Assembly: GCA_012522285.1 (NCBI GenBank)
Contig: JAAYKS010000055.1
Coordinates: forward strand, 1-5,354
Source: Clostridiaceae bacterium
GTDB lineage: Bacteria; Bacillota; Clostridia; Saccharofermentanales; UBA5734
Length of the DNA: 5,354 nt
Direction of reading: 5' to 3'
Below, piece after piece: positions 1 through 4,972 of the stretch. A program made the position numbers and the translations under genes. The notes under the pieces are model-generated. The model made no database searches, was not told the origin of the DNA, and saw only the letters and a list, made by a program, of their open reading frames with translations. Positions within the stretch are counted from its first letter, which is position 1, and each line of letters begins with the position of its first letter.

Positions 1-751
1 GCACGCGCATCGCTTTTTCGAACTGGACGGCAGCGGGCTCGTCGAGGCCGATGTAGTTGTCGAGAGATTTACTCATCTTCTGTACACCGTCGAGTCCGGG
101 GAGCAGCGGGTAGGTGATCACCTCCTGCGGCTCTTGTCCTTCGTTGCTCTGCATCGCCCGTCCGACCAGCAGATTGAAGGTTTGGTCGGTGCCGCCTACC
201 TCGACATCCGCGCCCAGCGCCACCGAATCGTATCCCTGCGCCAGCGGATAGAGCAGTTCGTGAAGATGGATGGCGACGTTTCCGTCGAATCGCGCGCGGA
301 AGTCATCGCGCTCCAGCATCCGGGCGACGGTGGTGGAGGAAGCAAGCCGGATCACATCGGCGAACCGAAGATCGGCCAGCCATTCCGAGTTGTAGACGAT
401 GCGGGTTTTGTCGGGATCGAGCACCTTGGTCACCTGGCGGAAATAGCTCTCGCCGCTTTTGCGCGTTTCCTCGAGCGAGAGGGCGGGACGGGTTTTGGAG
501 CGCCCGGTCGGGTCTCCGATCATGCCGGTAAAGTCCCCGATCACAAACACGATCTCATGCCCGAGCTCCTGGAACAGCCGCAGCCGCCGCAGCACCACCG
601 TGTGTCCCAGATGCAGGTCCGGCCGGCTGGGATCCGCCCCGAGTTTGATCAGTAATCGTTTGCCGCTTTCCAGGCGACGGACCAGTCCGTCCTCCGTGTA
701 AATCTGTACGGCGTCGCGCAGAATGCTCTGGATCAGGTCTTGCTTGTCCAT
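1..751 (-). CDS. tyrS: Tyrosyl-tRNA synthetase (partial, C-terminus beyond window edge)
   Basis: Cytoplasmic class I aminoacyl-tRNA synthetase that activates tyrosine with ATP and charges tRNA-Tyr. Only 250 codons are present; the family is about 400-420 residues, so the end of the catalytic half and the C-terminal S4-like tRNA-binding domain lie outside. Visible: the HIGH-type motif HLGH at residues 47-50 within GADPSRPDLHLGH, a Rossmann core with IGDFTGMIGDPTGRS (71-85), the tyrosine-pocket segment YPLAQGYDS (168-176), GGTDQTFNLLVGR (186-198), and KMSKS at 225-229. KMSKS rather than KFGKT places it in the TyrZ-like (Thermus/B. subtilis TyrZ) branch, not the E. coli TyrS-like branch. The ATG at 751-749 follows AAGGAG with a 7-nt gap (plus-strand 759-764). 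A long leader with two small ORFs and an intrinsic terminator precedes it, suggesting control by premature termination. Family assignment is very secure; the branch assignment rests on the motif. Confidence 0.97.
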   Translation of the reverse strand, partial: MDKQDLIQSILRDAVQIYTEDGLVRRLESGKRLLIKLGADPSRPDLHLGHTVVLRRLRLFQELGHEIVFVIGDFTGMIGDPTGRSKTRPALSLEETRKSGESYFRQVTKVLDPDKTRIVYNSEWLADLRFADVIRLASSTTVARMLERDDFRARFDGNVAIHLHELLYPLAQGYDSVALGADVEVGGTDQTFNLLVGRAMQSNEGQEPQEVITYPLLPGLDGVQKMSKSLDNYIGLDEPAAVQFEKAMRV

Positions 752-791
752 TGTGATTCTCCTTATGCTTTATTTTGGCAAGTGGACCGTG

Positions 792-848
792 TCATCGACA
801 GAGCCGGTACCCGTCCAGGATCCGCGCACGGCGGATGTGTCTGCGCAT
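792..848 (-). CDS. Small ORF, 18 residues, Arg-rich, between terminator and tyrS
   Basis: ATG at 848-846, TGA at 794-792, peptide MRRHIRRARILDGYRLCR: seven arginines, one tyrosine, strongly basic. It is preceded by AAGGAGG (plus-strand 858-864) at a 9-nt gap, the strongest ribosome binding site in the window and one that begins within a few bases after the terminator U-tract. The stop is 27 nt before the tyrS ribosome binding site. It is too short for a domain and matches nothing I recognise. It could be a second regulatory leader peptide, active only in readthrough transcripts and affecting translation of tyrS, or a chance ORF. A 6-bp hairpin ATCCGC/GCGGAT (836-820) lies inside it. The strong binding site is the main reason to list it. 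Confidence 0.42.
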   Translation of the reverse strand: MRRHIRRARILDGYRLCR

Positions 849-866
849 TTCCGAAATCCTCCTTAC

Positions 867-904
867 ATAATAAAAACGACCGATCGCGTATCGCTTTCGG
901 TCGT
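867..904 (-). terminator. Intrinsic terminator ahead of tyrS (candidate attenuator)
   Basis: In the minus-strand transcript ACGACCGA (904-897) pairs perfectly with TCGGTCGT (883-876) to give an 8-bp stem, with a possible inner GCG/CGC pairing in the 13-nt loop. The second arm runs directly into TTTTTATTAT (876-867). In the plus direction no T-tract follows, so it acts on the minus strand. It lies about 115 nt before the tyrS start and far downstream of the predicted leader promoter, so it would stop transcripts before tyrS unless prevented. Confidence 0.82.
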
Positions 905-922
905 TGTCGATCTGGGTGGCCG

Positions 923-939
923 CTCCGCCTGAGGCGGAG
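923..939 (-). other. GC-rich hairpin in tyrS leader
   Basis: Perfect 7-bp stem CTCCGCC / GGCGGAG with a 3-nt loop (TCA in the transcript). It starts 8 nt after the stop of the Tyr-Tyr leader ORF, so a ribosome terminating there would cover it. No U-tract follows, so it is not itself a terminator; it may act as the pause or competing hairpin of an attenuator. Confidence 0.6.
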
Positions 940-947
940 TAGGACGG

Positions 948-1031
948 CTAGAAACCCGGACGCATGGAAAACGGTGCGCAGGAACTCGCAGGACAGGTAA
1001 CGTAATATCGGGCGCTGCCTGAAACGAACAT
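948..1031 (-). CDS. Small leader ORF, 27 residues, with adjacent Tyr-Tyr codons
   Basis: ATG at 1031-1029 and TAG at 950-948 give a 27-residue peptide beginning MFVSGSARYYV. AAAGGAG (plus-strand 1041-1047) sits 9 nt upstream, a good Bacillota ribosome binding site. Codons 9 and 10 are TAT TAC (positions 1007-1002), two tyrosine codons in a row in the leader of a tyrosyl-tRNA synthetase gene. The stop codon lies 8 nt ahead of a stable hairpin and about 43 nt ahead of an intrinsic terminator. It has no transmembrane segment or signal peptide and resembles no family I know. The likely role, if real, is as a regulatory peptide whose translation senses tyrosyl-tRNA supply. Only two Tyr codons is modest for classical attenuation. 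A 95-residue ORF in another frame (1050-763) overlaps it but has no ribosome binding site of its own. Chance occurrence is possible. Confidence 0.5.
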   Translation of the reverse strand: MFVSGSARYYVTCPASSCAPFSMRPGF

Positions 1032-1074
1032 GCTTCCGTTCTCCTTTCATCCATCGTTATGTTCAACTAAGGGC

Positions 1075-1103
1075 AGTATACCCATCGTAGCCGGGACGTG
1101 CAA
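1075..1103 (-). promoter_or_regulatory. Predicted sigma-A promoter of the tyrS leader
   Basis: On the minus strand TTGCAC (1103-1098) is followed after exactly 17 nt by TATACT (1080-1075). The -10 box matches TATAAT at 5 of 6 positions; the -35 box matches only TTG of TTGACA. Transcription would start near 1068, about 37 nt before the ATG of the first leader ORF. It lies downstream of the acetyltransferase stop at 1165, so tyrS would have its own promoter. Confidence 0.55.
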
Positions 1104-1110
1104 GTGCCAG

Positions 1111-1130
1111 AAAAAGGTCCTGCCTCAGGA
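1111..1130 (-). terminator. Weak terminator-like hairpin after the GNAT gene
   Basis: In the minus-strand transcript TCCT (1130-1127) and AGGA (1121-1118) can form a 4-bp stem with a 5-nt loop, followed by CC and TTTTT (1115-1111). It is about 35 nt after the acetyltransferase stop and just upstream of the tyrS leader promoter, where a terminator is expected. The stem is short, so the call is tentative. Confidence 0.3.
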
Positions 1131-1164
1131 GGTGCTGCAGCCACCGGCGAGACGGACGACCGCT

Positions 1165-1650
1165 TCATCCACGGGGCGACTCCCGTCCCGGAAGGTCCAG
1201 GCGCATGGCAGTATACCGCGATGCGCAAAATCCCATTTTCTCATACAGCGGTCGACCCGCGGACGTCGCGGACAGGTCCACCCGGTCGGCGCCCCGCTGT
1301 GCCGCTTCCCGCACCGCGGCTTCCAGGAGACGGGTCGCAATCCCCCGGCGGCGGAAGGGCGGGTCCGTATATACGTTGAGCAGCGTCGCGACCCGACCTG
1401 TCGGTGAAGCAGGACTCGCGGGATGCTCGTCGAGGACACAGTACACCGAGGAGACCGCGCGTCCGTCGATCTCTGCCACCCAGGCGAAAAACCCCTCTCC
1501 CAGAGCCTTGCGAAAGTATGCCTCCAGCCGCTCCCGGAGTCCGGGCATCATCCCGTCGATTGTCGGATCGCCGAACTCCTCCCGCAAGAAATCCAGTCGC
1601 AGAGATACCAGCAAATCGATATCTACCGGGGTCGCTTGGCGGATGACCAT
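1165..1650 (-). CDS. GNAT family N-acetyltransferase, substrate unknown
   Basis: A 161-residue soluble protein of typical single-domain GNAT length. GNAT enzymes move an acetyl group from acetyl-CoA to an amine of a small molecule or protein. The N-terminus (IRQATPVDIDLLVSLRLDFL, residues 3-22) is the usual first strand and helix; the central sheet includes FFAWVAEIDGRAVSSVYCVL (54-73); motif A spans LLNVYTDPPFRRRGIATRLL (90-109) with the CoA-pyrophosphate loop R100-x-x-G103-x-A105; the C-terminal GRPLYEKMGF (132-141) is the family's motif B. The substrate cannot be read from sequence. ATG at 1650-1648 has GGGAGGG 7 nt upstream (plus-strand 1658-1664). It is transcribed divergently from the aminoglycoside-acetyltransferase-like gene across a 78-bp shared region and probably forms its own transcript, since a separate promoter precedes tyrS. 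Confidence 0.92.
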   Translation of the reverse strand: MVIRQATPVDIDLLVSLRLDFLREEFGDPTIDGMMPGLRERLEAYFRKALGEGFFAWVAEIDGRAVSSVYCVLDEHPASPASPTGRVATLLNVYTDPPFRRRGIATRLLEAAVREAAQRGADRVDLSATSAGRPLYEKMGFCASRYTAMRLDLPGRESPRG

Positions 1651-1673
1651 GGCATGTCCCTCCCTGTCGCGGA

Positions 1674-1679
1674 TATAAT
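1674..1679 (+). promoter_or_regulatory. Candidate -10 box of the AAC(6')-like gene
   Basis: A perfect TATAAT on the plus strand, about 50 nt before the ATG at 1729. The expected -35 position (1650-1657) holds nothing like TTGACA, so the promoter would be weak or need an activator. Confidence 0.4.
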
Positions 1680-1690
1680 GAACCCATTAT
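1675..1690. promoter_or_regulatory. Inverted repeat over divergent promoters, possible operator
   Basis: ATAATG-AACC-CATTAT is a perfect 6-bp inverted repeat with a 4-nt centre. It overlaps the plus-strand TATAAT box and most of the minus-strand GATAAT box, so one bound dimer could block both divergent acetyltransferase genes. No regulator gene is adjacent. Being AT-rich and overlapping two -10 boxes, part of the symmetry may simply reflect two facing -10 elements. Confidence 0.4.
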
Positions 1691-1715
1691 CATACGGATT
1701 GCGCACAGTCTGCAA
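1686..1715 (-). promoter_or_regulatory. Predicted promoter of the minus-strand GNAT gene
   Basis: On the minus strand TTGCAG (1715-1710), an 18-nt gap, then GATAAT (1691-1686, 5 of 6 to TATAAT). Start of transcription would fall near 1679, about 28 nt before the ATG. The -35 box is weak (TTG only). Confidence 0.4.
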
Positions 1716-1728
1716 TGGAGGTCACGAG

Positions 1729-2295
1729 ATGGAAGCCTTTATCGAACCGTTGAACCGCAGCGATGTCACGGCAGTCGAGCGTGCCGGCGCGCTCCTGGTG
1801 GAAGCCTTTCACCACAGCTGGCCCGACCTGGTAGCGGGGATCAAAGAGATCGAAGGGTGTCTGGAAGAAGGCAAGATCGCTCTGATCGCCAGACGCGGGG
1901 AACAAGTGGTTGGCTTTGCCGGCGCGATGCCCCAATATGGCATCACGGGCTGGGAACTACACCCGATCGTCGTTGCACGGGATGTCCGCGGCAAGGGCGT
2001 CGGCCGCGCACTGCTACGCGAAATAGAAACGCGGGTCGCCGACCGGGGCGGCATTATGCTCTACGCCGGATCGGACGACGAGTCAGACCAGACCAGTCTG
2101 TCCAACTGCGATCTGTACGACGGGTTGTGGGAACGGATTCGAGACCTTTCCAACCCGGGCGGGCATGCCGTCGGGTTTTATTTCCGCTGCGGATACCGAT
2201 TGGTGGGCGTAATGCCCGACGCCAACGGGTACGGCAAGCCGGATCTCTATCTGGCCAAGCGGCTACGCCCCGCGGCAGGATACCCCGTGGATTGA
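1729..2295 (+). CDS. GNAT acetyltransferase, aminoglycoside 6'-N-acetyltransferase-like
   Basis: A 188-residue soluble protein resembling the AAC(6') enzymes, which use acetyl-CoA to acetylate the 6'-amine of aminoglycosides. Visible: WELHPIVVARDVRGKGVGRALL (split as 75-85 and 86-96) with the CoA loop R87-x-x-G90-x-G92, then LYAGSDDESDQTSLS (111-125), and the C-terminal GFYFRCGYRLVGVMPDANG (149-167) followed by GKPDLYLAKRL (169-179). The DDE-QTSLS and VxPDANGxGKPD segments are characteristic of this AAC(6') group, seen often in Bacillota. The reading frame is open upstream to 1423, but that part is antisense to the neighbouring GNAT gene; the ATG at 1729 has GGAGGT 6 nt upstream (1717-1722) and starts on the first GNAT strand, so it was chosen. 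Whether it confers resistance cannot be told from sequence; chromosomal homologues may have other substrates. It converges with the exporter operon, with one base between the stops. Confidence 0.88.
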   Translation: MEAFIEPLNRSDVTAVERAGALLVEAFHHSWPDLVAGIKEIEGCLEEGKIALIARRGEQVVGFAGAMPQYGITGWELHPIVVARDVRGKGVGRALLREIETRVADRGGIMLYAGSDDESDQTSLSNCDLYDGLWERIRDLSNPGGHAVGFYFRCGYRLVGVMPDANGYGKPDLYLAKRLRPAAGYPVD

Positions 2296-2296
2296 C

Positions 2297-3106
2297 TTAC
2301 CCGCTGGCGCTCTCATAGCGCCGGATGGCCCGTTTGAACACAAGCCGGGTCAGCATCAGCAGCAGGAGAGGGGCCACCATGCCCCAGACTGCCATCGCGG
2401 GCGTCAGTTTGTCCATCAGGTAGAGCGCGGAGAAATTGGTGACAAGAAAGATCGGGAGCACGATCATCCCGATGTCCTGTACCGCCCGGTGATAGATCCC
2501 CATCGGCATCGAGTTGAAGTCCCAAAACGGATCTGTAAAGGTAGCGATGTCCGTGCCCGGAAACCAGAATCCGAGCAGATTGGGCAGTACAATCAGTCCG
2601 TAGGCGGCCATGCCGCCCGCGACCATGTAGCCCGCGAACCCGAACAGCCGCCACAGAGAAAACGTGGATCCGAGCCGCACGAGCGCAACCACAATGATCG
2701 CCAGACCCGCGAGGCCGTCCACCAGCATGAGGCCCAGGTCACTGCGCCGCATCGTGATCATAAATTGCAGCGAGACCGGTTTGGTAATGTACAGGTCGAG
2801 TGTGCCGTCCCGGATCAGGTGCCGGAGGGCGAACAGATTCATCATGATCAGGCCGGCATAGATTCCGGTCATCATCACAAAGGTCCCCGTAAACAGCAGC
2901 ACTTCATCCGGTGTCAGCCCCATCACGGTGGTTCCCGACCGATAGATCACGAACGCGTACATCAGCTTGACGAGCAGGTATCCGATTTCCATCGCGATGC
3001 CGGTGACGAAGTTGGCACGGTATTCCATCTGGGCCGCGAGATGTCCGCGCATGAAAAAAAGCCCCACGCGGATGTGTTTTCGGATTTCCAGCACCCATTC
3101 CAGCAT
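2297..3106 (-). CDS. ABC-2 type exporter permease, COG3694 type
   Basis: Integral membrane subunit of 269 residues, second permease of the exporter. About six hydrophobic segments are seen, roughly at residues 37-55, 68-90, 124-145, 155-180, 210-230 and 238-255. The cytoplasmic stretch HLIRDGTLDLYITKPVS (96-112) matches the conserved 'I..G.L..Y..KPV' feature of this ABC2_membrane_6 (former DUF990) group and is also present in the partner permease. Both termini are basic and probably cytoplasmic. The frame is open to a TTG at 3115-3113 overlapping the upstream stop as TTGA, but the ribosome binding site GGGAGG (3121-3116) touches that TTG, leaving no room. GTG at 3109 (6-nt gap) and ATG at 3106 (9-nt gap) are both better spaced; ATG was chosen. 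Last gene of the operon; substrate unknown. It probably pairs with the adjacent permease to form the pore. Confidence 0.92.
   Translation of the reverse strand: MLEWVLEIRKHIRVGLFFMRGHLAAQMEYRANFVTGIAMEIGYLLVKLMYAFVIYRSGTTVMGLTPDEVLLFTGTFVMMTGIYAGLIMMNLFALRHLIRDGTLDLYITKPVSLQFMITMRRSDLGLMLVDGLAGLAIIVVALVRLGSTFSLWRLFGFAGYMVAGGMAAYGLIVLPNLLGFWFPGTDIATFTDPFWDFNSMPMGIYHRAVQDIGMIVLPIFLVTNFSALYLMDKLTPAMAVWGMVAPLLLLMLTRLVFKRAIRRYESASG
2304..2324. other. Hairpin at the convergent gene ends
   Basis: CTGGCGCT (2304-2311) pairs with AGCGCCGG (2317-2324) as an 8-bp stem including one G-T wobble and a 5-nt loop. It lies in the last codons of the exporter permease and 9 nt beyond the stop of the acetyltransferase. 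No T-tract follows in either direction, so it is not a canonical intrinsic terminator, but it is the only stable structure at this convergent junction and could block transcripts or protect 3' ends. It may only reflect codon content. Confidence 0.3.
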
Positions 3107-3111
3107 CACGA

Positions 3112-3918
3112 TCAACCTCCCACCGCGACAAATTTACGCATGCCGCGCGCCCACACCACTCTGGAGATGCCGAACAGCACAAGAATCCAGAGCAGCTGCG
3201 CCGCGATGCCGACGAGGGCGTCCCGGCCTGCGATGCGCCCGGTGAGAACATCGACCGGGAAATTGATGGTGTACCGGAAGGGGAGCCAGTTGAGGAAACG
3301 TTCTGCACGTCCGAACACCGACAAGGGAAAGATGCCTCCACTCAGGAGGATAAATACGATCCGGACCGCCTCAAAGAAAAACCCGATGTCCGACAGCCAG
3401 AATCCGATCGCGCTGACCGCGTAGAACAGGACGAAGTTGATGACAAACGCGAGGATAAAGGCGGGCACAAACCACGCGACCTGGGAAGCCAGGATCGGGA
3501 GACCGGTCAGCCGTGCCACTGCGATAGCTGCCGCGAGGAGGAGCAGAGAAACCAGCCCTGTCTGGGCGGATTTCAGCCCGAGAAAGACGGACAACCGATA
3601 AGTAAAGTGGCCCACCGGGCGCACGATGTATTTGCTCAATCCGCCGGACTTGATGTCTTCGGCCACTTCGGACTCGAACCCGGTCCGCACAAGCCGGTTC
3701 AAGAGGCCTGCGATCACAGTGTAGAGCATCATCTGCTGGTAGGTGTACCCGAACATCGTCCCGCCCCCGGTGCTTCGAAAGACGGCGGTCCAGAGGAAGA
3801 GTTGAATGAAGATTTGAAAAAATGCCGACGTCAGGTGCAGCAGGAAATTCACCCGGTACTCCAGTGCCTGCTGCATGCCGAGGGCGAAGGCTCTCTGATA
3901 TTTGGCGATCGAAGTCAT
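3112..3918 (-). CDS. ABC-2 type exporter permease, COG4587 type
   Basis: Integral membrane subunit of 268 residues, middle gene of the operon. Hydrophobic segments lie roughly at residues 26-47, 60-78, 114-137, 146-170, 182-202 and 236-256, giving a six-helix ABC-2 permease. The loop VAEDIKSGGLSKYIVRPVGH (85-104) is the conserved cytoplasmic segment of the family, likely near the coupling helix that contacts the ATPase. An EYRVNFLLHL stretch (20-29) parallels EYRANFVTGI in the partner permease, showing that the two are distant paralogues expected to form a heterodimer. ATG at 3918-3916 overlaps the ATPase stop by four bases (ATGA), and there is no strong ribosome binding site of its own, so translation is probably coupled. 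The transported substrate is not known for most of this family. Confidence 0.93.
   Translation of the reverse strand: MTSIAKYQRAFALGMQQALEYRVNFLLHLTSAFFQIFIQLFLWTAVFRSTGGGTMFGYTYQQMMLYTVIAGLLNRLVRTGFESEVAEDIKSGGLSKYIVRPVGHFTYRLSVFLGLKSAQTGLVSLLLLAAAIAVARLTGLPILASQVAWFVPAFILAFVINFVLFYAVSAIGFWLSDIGFFFEAVRIVFILLSGGIFPLSVFGRAERFLNWLPFRYTINFPVDVLTGRIAGRDALVGIAAQLLWILVLFGISRVVWARGMRKFVAVGG
3116..3121 (-). promoter_or_regulatory. Ribosome binding site that decides the permease start
   Basis: GGGAGG lies inside the last codons of the upstream permease gene. Its distance is 0 nt to the TTG at 3115, 6 nt to the GTG at 3109 and 9 nt to the ATG at 3106. It therefore argues against the TTG that gives the longest frame, and for translational coupling of the two permeases. 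Confidence 0.6.
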
Positions 3919-4901
3919 GCGTCCGGACCGCCCTGCTGATAGAGGGTGGCGATGCCCTCTTCGATCGGGATGTCCGCCATCGTAAAATCGACGACCGGGA
4001 GTGTGTCCAGGATGGAACGGGAGACCTGCCGGACTTGGTCGCGGTCGATTTCCAGCGTCGCGGTCAATCCCTCACAGGATTTGACCTGCCCAAACCGGCT
4101 CAGCACCTCCGCCCCGACCGGGGACTCCAGTTCCAGGCGAAGTATTTTGCGAGCACTGAACAGGTCGTTGACACGTGCCAGTGCCCCATCATATACGATC
4201 ACACCTCGGTTGATCAGCACTGTGCGGCGGCACAGCGCTTCGATGTCGCTCATGTAGTGACTGGTCAGGATCACCGTGGTGCCGGTCTGTTCGTTGTAGT
4301 AGCGGATGAAATCCCGGATCCTGCGTTGTGACAGGATATCCAGCCCGATCGTCGGCTCGTCCAGCAGCAACACACGGGGACGGTGTAAAAGCGAGGCGAT
4401 CAGTTCCATTTTCATCCGCTCGCCCAGAGACAGCCGGCGCACCTGTACCTTGAGCAGCGAACGCACATCGAGCAGGTCCACCAACTCATCCAACGCGCGC
4501 TGGAACGGCTGTTCCTCAATTTCATAGATGCACTGATTCAGACGGAAGGATTCGATCGCGGGCAGATCTGTCCACATCTGGCTTTTCTGTCCCATCACGA
4601 TCGAAAAAGACATTTTAAAGGCCTTGCGGCGCTCCCATGGGATAAAACCCAGTACGGAAGCCTCTCCTGCCGTAGGGTACAGAATGCCGGACAACATCTT
4701 GAGTGTAGTGGTCTTGCCCGCACCGTTGGGGCCCAAAAAGCCTACGATTTCGCCGGCTTCGATCCCGAAAGAGATCCCCTTAACCGCTTCGCGAACGAGC
4801 TTGTCCTGGTGCAGCAGGTTGCGGAACGAGGAACCCAACCCGGCTTCCTTTTCATAGTAGGCGAAATGTTTCGTAAGTCCCCGGATCGAAATCGCTTCCA
4901 C
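3915..4901 (-). CDS. ABC exporter ATP-binding protein, COG4586 type
   Basis: Cytoplasmic ATPase of 328 residues that powers the two permeases encoded downstream. Visible: Walker A GPNGAGKT (57-64), Q-loop Gln at 105 (VMGQKSQ), signature LSLGER (157-162) in place of LSGGQ, Walker B VLLLDEPT (177-184), D-loop GLD (186-188), and H-loop TSH with His215. The LSLGE-type signature is, as far as I know, normal for COG4586 ATPases. The first 35 residues, with AYYEKEAGLGSSFRNLLHQD, form the insertion before the Walker A that is usual in this group, and about 80 residues after the nucleotide-binding domain form a C-terminal accessory domain. The start is GTG at 4901-4899, supported by AGGAGA 9 nt upstream (4911-4916); a nearby ATG at 4911 is out of frame. 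First gene of the operon. Related ATPase-permease-permease sets have been linked to export of viologens and other toxic compounds, but substrate is not predictable here. Confidence 0.96.
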   Translation of the reverse strand: MEAISIRGLTKHFAYYEKEAGLGSSFRNLLHQDKLVREAVKGISFGIEAGEIVGFLGPNGAGKTTTLKMLSGILYPTAGEASVLGFIPWERRKAFKMSFSIVMGQKSQMWTDLPAIESFRLNQCIYEIEEQPFQRALDELVDLLDVRSLLKVQVRRLSLGERMKMELIASLLHRPRVLLLDEPTIGLDILSQRRIRDFIRYYNEQTGTTVILTSHYMSDIEALCRRTVLINRGVIVYDGALARVNDLFSARKILRLELESPVGAEVLSRFGQVKSCEGLTATLEIDRDQVRQVSRSILDTLPVVDFTMADIPIEEGIATLYQQGGPDA

Positions 4902-4929
4902 TGGATTTCATCTCCTGTCCGACTGCTGT

Positions 4930-4949
4930 AGTATAGGATACGATATACT
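4930..4949. promoter_or_regulatory. Inverted repeat with facing TATACT boxes in divergent region
   Basis: AGTATA (4930-4935) and TATACT (4944-4949) form a 6-bp inverted repeat with an 8-nt centre. Read outward, each arm is a TATACT -10-like hexamer, one per strand, between the divergent exporter operon and the membrane-protein gene. Neither has a recognisable -35 box at 16-18 nt, so promoter use is uncertain. Confidence 0.3.
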
Positions 4950-4972
4950 GTGGTTGGATCAATTTAGATATT

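Larger units (their letters stand above)
752..1068 (-). promoter_or_regulatory. Long tyrS leader, putative transcription attenuator
   Basis: About 315 nt lie between the predicted transcription start (near 1068) and the tyrS ATG. In transcript order the leader contains a small ORF with adjacent Tyr-Tyr codons (1031-948), a hairpin starting 8 nt after its stop (939-923), an intrinsic terminator (904-867), a second small ORF with a strong ribosome binding site (848-792), and then the tyrS ribosome binding site. Bacillota tyrS genes are commonly controlled by tyrosine T-box leaders, but I find no AGGGTGGNACCGCG-like T-box here on the minus strand. The arrangement fits leader-peptide attenuation, in which scarcity of charged tRNA-Tyr would stall a ribosome at the Tyr codons. 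I could not identify a convincing antiterminator that competes with the terminator stem, so the mechanism is inferred from layout only. Confidence 0.5.

Noticed and set aside
157..162. The ABC ATPase signature LSLGE instead of LSGGQ (residues 157-161 of the protein encoded at 4901-3915) as a sign of an inactive enzyme
   Set aside because: All other catalytic motifs are intact, and variation of this kind is, to my knowledge, usual in COG4586 proteins, so it is not evidence of decay. The positions given here are protein residues.
914..922. GGGTGGCCG, resembling a T-box core
   Set aside because: It lies on the plus strand, while tyrS is on the minus strand, and the expected ACCGCG extension and a following plus-strand synthetase gene are missing.
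763..1050. A 95-codon minus-strand ORF across the tyrS leader
   Set aside because: It has no ribosome binding site at its ATG, no recognisable domain, and runs through the hairpin and terminator. The two small ORFs with good ribosome binding sites explain the region better.
863..1066. A 67-codon minus-strand ORF in the same leader
   Set aside because: Low-complexity Pro/Arg-rich composition, no ribosome binding site, and it ends inside the terminator; likely chance.
1205..1678. A 157-codon plus-strand ORF opposite the GNAT gene
   Set aside because: Ser/Arg-rich antisense shadow; the minus-strand frame has full GNAT motifs.
1423..1728. Upstream extension of the AAC(6')-like reading frame
   Set aside because: This stretch is antisense to the minus-strand GNAT gene, and the ATG at 1729 has a well-spaced ribosome binding site and matches the family N-terminus.
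2489..3424. A 311-codon plus-strand ORF opposite the two permeases
   Set aside because: Its product is rich in His, Gln, Arg and Pro with no domain, the usual mirror of hydrophobic membrane-protein codons. The minus-strand permeases are clearly the real genes.
3822..4331. A 169-codon plus-strand ORF opposite the ATPase end
   Set aside because: Antisense to a well-conserved ABC ATPase and permease, with no domain of its own.
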